Positions 5,741-8,898 of a stretch of 8,898 bases of DNA are shown here, one piece after another. Numbering within the stretch: position 1 is the first letter of the stretch; every line of letters begins with the position of its first letter. The notes under the pieces are model-generated. The model worked only from the letters and a program-made list of their open reading frames with translations. It did not search any database and was not told the DNA's origin. Source of the stretch: Thioalkalivibrio sp. (GTDB taxonomy: Bacteria; Pseudomonadota; Gammaproteobacteria; Ectothiorhodospirales; Ectothiorhodospiraceae); assembly GCA_007133115.1 (NCBI GenBank), contig SLNI01000036.1, positions 1 to 8,898 of the forward strand. The letters are read 5' to 3'. A program made the translations under genes and the position numbers.

Positions 5741-8185
5741 ATGACTCAGAAGACGAGCCCGTCCCAGAACGACGTCGAATCGCCGGTGAAGCGGGTCGCC
5801 GTGCTGCCCCTGCGCGATGTCGTCGTGTATCCCCACATGGTGATTCCACTGTTTGTCGGGCGTGAGAAATCGATTCGGGCACTGGATTCGGCAATGGCCG
5901 AGAACAAGCAGGTAGTGCTGGTCGCTCAGAAAAGTGCCGAGATCGACGAGCCGGAAGCGAAGGATCTCCACTCCATCGGTACGCTCGGCAACATCCTGCA
6001 GCTGCTTCGCCTCCCCGACGGGACCATCAAGGTGCTGGTCGAGGGCGCGCAGCGGGCGCGCGTGATGGACCTGGACGAACAGGACAATCACTTCGTGGCT
6101 CAGATCGCCGTCCTCGAAGAGGAAGCGGGCGCCGAGGAACGCGAGATGGAGATTCTCTCCCGTTCCGCACTGAACCTGTTCGAGCAGTACATCAAGCTGA
6201 ACAAGAAGGTGCCGCCCGAGATCCTGACCTCGCTGGCGGGCATCGACGATGCCTCCCGCCTCGCCGATACGATTGCCGCCCACATGTCGCTGAAGCTCGA
6301 CGAGAAGCAGAAGGTGCTGGAGATCGTGAGCGTGAAGGACCGCCTCGAGCACCTGATCGCGCAGATCGAGGGCGAAATGGACGTGCTGCAGATCGAGAAG
6401 CGCATCCGCGGGCGTGTGAAGCAGCAGATGGAGAAGTCGCAGCGCGAGTACTACCTCAACGAACAGATGAAGGCGATCCAGAAGGAACTGGGCGATCTCG
6501 AGGACGCGCCGAACGAGGCCGAGGAGCTGACACAGAAGATCGCGAAGGCCGGCATGCCCAAGGAGGCCAAGAAAAAGGCCCTGGCCGAGCTGAACAAGCT
6601 GAAAATGATGTCACCGATGTCGGCCGAGGCGACCGTCGTGCGCAGCTACATCGATTGGCTCGTGAATGTGCCTTGGAAGAAGCGGACCAAGGTGAGCCAG
6701 GATCTGACGACCGCGGAAACCGTGCTGAACGAGGATCACTACGGGCTCGAGGAAGTAAAGGAACGCATCCTTGAGTACTTGGCCGTGCAATCCCGAGTGC
6801 GCAAGATGAAGGGCCCGATCCTGTGCCTCGTGGGTCCTCCGGGGGTGGGCAAGACCTCGCTGGGCCAGTCCATTGCGCGAGCCACGAACCGGAAATTCAC
6901 CCGAATGGCGCTGGGTGGGGTGCGCGACGAAGCCGAGATTCGCGGTCACCGCCGCACGTACATCGGTTCCCTGCCGGGAAAAATCGTGCAGAACCTCTCC
7001 AAGGTTGGTGTGCGCAACCCGTTGTTTCTACTTGATGAAATCGACAAGATGGCAATGGACTTCCGCGGCGATCCGGCCTCGGCGCTGCTCGAAGTTCTGG
7101 ATCCCGAACAGAACCACACGTTCAGCGATCACTACCTCGAGGTCGATTTCGACCTCTCCGAGGTGCTGTTCGTGTGCACCGCGAACAGCATGAAGATTCC
7201 TGGTCCGCTGCTTGACCGCATGGAAGTGATCCGCCTGTCCGGATACACCGAGGACGAGAAGATCAACATTGCGCGTAATTACCTCATCAAGAAACAGATC
7301 GAGGCCAACGGACTGAGCGATGACGAAATCCAGATCACCGACACGGTGGTGCGTGACATCGTGCGTTACTACACGCGTGAGGCCGGCGTGCGCTCGCTCG
7401 AGCGGGAAATCGCGAAGATCTGCCGCAAGGTGGTGAAGCTGCGCCTGCTGGGCAAGGACAAGGCGAAGACCACGCAGGTGACGCCCAAGAGCCTTGATCG
7501 TTACCTGGGGGTCCGCCGGTTCCGGTTCGGCCTGGCCGAGGAGAATGATCAGGTCGGGCAGGTCACCGGGCTGGCGTGGACCGAGGTCGGTGGTGAACTG
7601 TTGACCATCGAAGCCTCGGTCGTACCCGGCAAGGGTAAGACCCTGCAGACGGGCAAGCTGGGAGATGTGATGCAGGAGTCCATCCAGGCAGCGCTGACCG
7701 TCGTGCGCAGTCGGGCGGCATCGCTAGGCCTGGCGGAGAATTTCCACGAGAAGAGCGACCTGCACATCCACGTGCCGGAAGGCGCAACGCCGAAAGATGG
7801 CCCGAGCGCAGGTATCGGCATGTGCACCGCGATCGTTTCGGCGCTCACTGGAATAACGGTACGCGCGGATGTCGCGATGACCGGGGAAATCACCCTGCGT
7901 GGACAGGTGCTGCCCATTGGTGGTCTCAAGGAGAAGCTTCTGGCGGCACACCGGGGCGGCATCCGGACCGTGATGATCCCCGAGGAGAATGAAAAGGACC
8001 TCGTGGATATTCCAAAGAATATCAAGGCTAAACTGGACATTCGGCCGGTACGCTGGATCGATGAGGTGCTGGAGATAGCGCTGACGCACATGCCTGAGCC
8101 GCTGGCGGGAGAGCCGGCGCCGAAGGTGACGGCAGCCAGCAAACGCAGCGGTGAACCCCGGCGGAGAAACCTTCGCCACCATTAA
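5741..8185 (+). CDS. lon: ATP-dependent Lon protease (LonA)
   Basis: Lon is a soluble homohexameric AAA+ protease that degrades misfolded proteins and short-lived regulators. The 814 residues (E. coli 784) begin with the LonA N-terminal substrate-binding domain, including [20 protein letters not shown] (residues 21-40). A helical coiled-coil region follows, then the AAA+ module with Walker A GPPGVGKT (365-372, K371) and Walker B FLLDEID (D432, E433). The C-terminal serine-lysine peptidase has S689 in DGPSAGIGM and K732 in [10 protein letters not shown], 43 residues apart as in E. coli (S679, K722). ATG 5741 is chosen because GAGGG (5730-5734) precedes it by 6 bases and residue 1 then aligns with the family start. 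An in-frame GTG at 5642 would put the heat-shock promoter inside the gene. The end is a basic tail, [14 protein letters not shown], beyond the usual family end. Confidence 0.98.
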   Translation: MTQKTSPSQNDVESPVKRVAVLPLRDVVVYPHMVIPLFVGREKSIRALDSAMAENKQVVLVAQKSAEIDEPEAKDLHSIGTLGNILQLLRLPDGTIKVLVEGAQRARVMDLDEQDNHFVAQIAVLEEEAGAEEREMEILSRSALNLFEQYIKLNKKVPPEILTSLAGIDDASRLADTIAAHMSLKLDEKQKVLEIVSVKDRLEHLIAQIEGEMDVLQIEKRIRGRVKQQMEKSQREYYLNEQMKAIQKELGDLEDAPNEAEELTQKIAKAGMPKEAKKKALAELNKLKMMSPMSAEATVVRSYIDWLVNVPWKKRTKVSQDLTTAETVLNEDHYGLEEVKERILEYLAVQSRVRKMKGPILCLVGPPGVGKTSLGQSIARATNRKFTRMALGGVRDEAEIRGHRRTYIGSLPGKIVQNLSKVGVRNPLFLLDEIDKMAMDFRGDPASALLEVLDPEQNHTFSDHYLEVDFDLSEVLFVCTANSMKIPGPLLDRMEVIRLSGYTEDEKINIARNYLIKKQIEANGLSDDEIQITDTVVRDIVRYYTREAGVRSLEREIAKICRKVVKLRLLGKDKAKTTQVTPKSLDRYLGVRRFRFGLAEENDQVGQVTGLAWTEVGGELLTIEASVVPGKGKTLQTGKLGDVMQESIQAALTVVRSRAASLGLAENFHEKSDLHIHVPEGATPKDGPSAGIGMCTAIVSALTGITVRADVAMTGEITLRGQVLPIGGLKEKLLAAHRGGIRTVMIPEENEKDLVDIPKNIKAKLDIRPVRWIDEVLEIALTHMPEPLAGEPAPKVTAASKRSGEPRRRNLRHH

Positions 8186-8221
8186 GACGGAGCCCTTCCG
8201 GACGTTCAACGGTGTTGTTTT

Positions 8222-8264
8222 CGGCCGCAGGCGTTTATGCTTCGCCTGCGGCCGGAATCGTTTT
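8222..8264 (+). terminator. Probable intrinsic terminator after lon
   Basis: CGGCCGCAGGCG (8222-8233) and CGCCTGCGGCCG (8243-8254) form a perfect 12-bp GC-rich stem with a 9-base loop, 36 bases after the lon stop. A TTT at 8219-8221 can extend the stem by pairing with GAA at 8255-8257. The T-run (TTTT, 8261-8264) is short and displaced about 6 bases from the stem, so termination may be incomplete. Confidence 0.65.
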
Positions 8265-8288
8265 CGACTGTCGGTTCGGAATCCGCCC

Positions 8289-8318
8289 TTGCCATTGCCG
8301 CATCGGGGATATAAGAAT
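8289..8318 (+). promoter_or_regulatory. Candidate sigma-70 promoter of hupB
   Basis: TTGCCA (8289-8294) is a reasonable -35 box. The AT-rich island that follows contains TATAAG (8310-8315, 15-bp spacing) and AAGAAT (8313-8318, 18-bp spacing), either of which could be the -10. It lies after the lon terminator and predicts an untranslated leader of about 110-120 bases before hupB. I see no convincing second promoter or known riboswitch fold in 8319-8438. Confidence 0.45.
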
Positions 8319-8438
8319 AGACGGGTGGGGCAGCACACCTTCAGGGGGTTCGACGTTGCCACATCGCATGATTTGCGCCCGCGAGGATGGGTATTCCCGG
8401 CTCTCCGCCCTAGACAAACAAAAAAGGAATCCGCGCTT

Positions 8439-8711
8439 ATGAACAAATCCGAAATGATTGAAGCGATCGCTGCCGAGGCTGATGTTCCCAAGGCACAGGC
8501 GGGTCGCGTGCTCGACGCCATGGTCTCTGTTGTTGGCAATGCGCTGGCCGAGGGTCAGCAGGTGTCCATGGTGGGTTTCGGCACCTTCCTGGTTCGCGAA
8601 CGTCCCGCGCGCAGCGGCCGTAACCCCCGTACCGGCGACACCATCGAGATCGCGGCCTCCAAGACACCTTCATTCAAGGCTGGCAAAGCGCTCAAGGACA
8701 AAGTAAACTAA
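8439..8711 (+). CDS. hupB: DNA-binding protein HU, beta-type subunit
   Basis: HU is a small nucleoid protein that bends and wraps DNA with little sequence specificity and works as a dimer. The 90 residues are the family's normal length. They begin [19 protein letters not shown], contain the GFGTF core turn (46-50) and end in the DNA-binding arm [15 protein letters not shown] (57-71), whose P63 is the residue that intercalates between base pairs. The start is set by AAGGAA (8424-8429), 9 bases before ATG. A longer in-frame reading from 8151 would cross the lon terminator and is rejected. Position directly after lon is conserved in Gammaproteobacteria and favours hupB over hupA. tRNA-Val begins 11 bases after the stop with no terminator between, so the tRNA is probably cut from the hupB transcript. 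Confidence 0.96.
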   Translation: MNKSEMIEAIAAEADVPKAQAGRVLDAMVSVVGNALAEGQQVSMVGFGTFLVRERPARSGRNPRTGDTIEIAASKTPSFKAGKALKDKVN

Positions 8712-8722
8712 GCGGCTTTCCA

Positions 8723-8798
8723 GGGTGCTTAGCTCAGCTGGTAGAGCGTCGCCCTTACAAGGCGAATGTCGGCGGTTCGATCCCGTCAGCACCCACCA
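8723..8798 (+). tRNA. valT: tRNA-Val, anticodon UAC
   Basis: This 76-base tRNA has acceptor stem GGGTGCT (8723-8729) with AGCACCC (8788-8794), discriminator A8795 and an encoded CCA (8796-8798). The D-arm AGCTCAGCTGGTAGAGC and T-loop TTCGATC are standard. Anticodon stem TCGCC/GGCGA encloses the loop CTTACAA, giving anticodon TAC at 8756-8758, which reads GUN valine codons. The symbol follows an E. coli valine(UAC) name and is arbitrary among several copies. Confidence 0.97.
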
Positions 8799-8816
8799 GA
8801 AAGGTCGAACGAATCC

Positions 8817-8893
8817 GGAGCGGTAGTTCAGTTGGTTAGAATACCGGCCTGTCACGCCGGGGGTCGCGGGTTCGAGTCCCGTCCGCTCCGCCA
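8817..8893 (+). tRNA. aspT: tRNA-Asp, anticodon GUC
   Basis: This 77-base tRNA has acceptor stem GGAGCGG (8817-8823) with CCGCTCC (8883-8889), discriminator G8890, as required for aspartate identity, and an encoded CCA (8891-8893). Anticodon stem CCGGC/GCCGG encloses the loop CTGTCAC, giving anticodon GTC at 8851-8853. It follows tRNA-Val after only 18 bases, so the two are very likely processed from one precursor. The symbol follows E. coli usage and is arbitrary among copies. Confidence 0.97.
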
Positions 8894-8898
8894 CTAAC

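Noticed and set aside
8151..8438. In-frame upstream extension of hupB by 96 codons
   Set aside because: It overlaps the end of lon and runs through the terminator hairpin. HU is about 90 residues and its conserved start is MNKSE at 8439.
7724..8539. Minus-strand open frame crossing the lon end, the terminator and the hupB start
   Set aside because: It overlaps two certain genes and a terminator hairpin and has no family resemblance.
8670..8894. Minus-strand frame encoding MAERTGLEPATPGVTGRYSN...
   Set aside because: This is the well-known spurious protein produced by reading tRNA genes backwards; here it covers tRNA-Val and tRNA-Asp.
1..8898. Search for mobile elements, CRISPR arrays, toxin-antitoxin pairs, defence or biosynthetic genes
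   Set aside because: Every coding stretch is a recognised housekeeping gene. No direct-repeat array, transposase, integrase or attachment-site duplication was seen, including at the three tRNA 3' ends.

Overview
This window is a conserved housekeeping stretch of a Gammaproteobacterial chromosome, high in G+C (roughly 60% by eye). The protein sequences point to the group: the first 66 residues of Hfq and the whole of HflX, ClpP, ClpX and Lon closely resemble the E. coli proteins as I know them. The gene orders miaA-hfq-hflX and tig-clpP-clpX-lon-hupB are also typical of this class. All genes are on the + strand. I cannot name the genus.

Layout: (1) 1-2000 holds the 3' end of miaA (tRNA modification), hfq (RNA chaperone) and hflX (ribosome-rescue GTPase). 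(2) 2001-2200 holds tRNA-Leu(UAG), with a possible promoter before it and a hairpin after it. (3) 2235-5566 holds tig (trigger factor), clpP and clpX. tig and clpP overlap by 4 bp, and clpX follows after 99 bp. A good intrinsic terminator sits just after clpX. (4) 5610-8260 holds lon, preceded by a convincing sigma-32-type heat-shock promoter and followed by a 12-bp GC-rich hairpin. (5) 8265-8898 holds hupB (HU beta subunit), then tRNA-Val(UAC) and tRNA-Asp(GUC), spaced closely enough to suggest one transcript.

The genes cover protein quality control from synthesis to degradation. Trigger factor folds nascent chains, HflX acts on stalled ribosomes, and ClpXP and Lon degrade damaged or regulatory proteins. 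Hfq and MiaA affect translation through sRNAs and tRNA modification. HU organises the nucleoid and is a known Lon substrate in E. coli.

I found no mobile element, CRISPR array, phage gene, defence system or unknown protein family, and I do not think the window contains a new system. The points worth a second look are regulatory or architectural: a 9-bp-arm palindrome upstream of hfq, the lon heat-shock promoter, an exact CCCCATTT element between tRNA-Leu and tig, the tig/clpP coupling, the junction of the hflX and tig clusters without hflK/hflC, and the likely hupB-tRNA-tRNA transcript.
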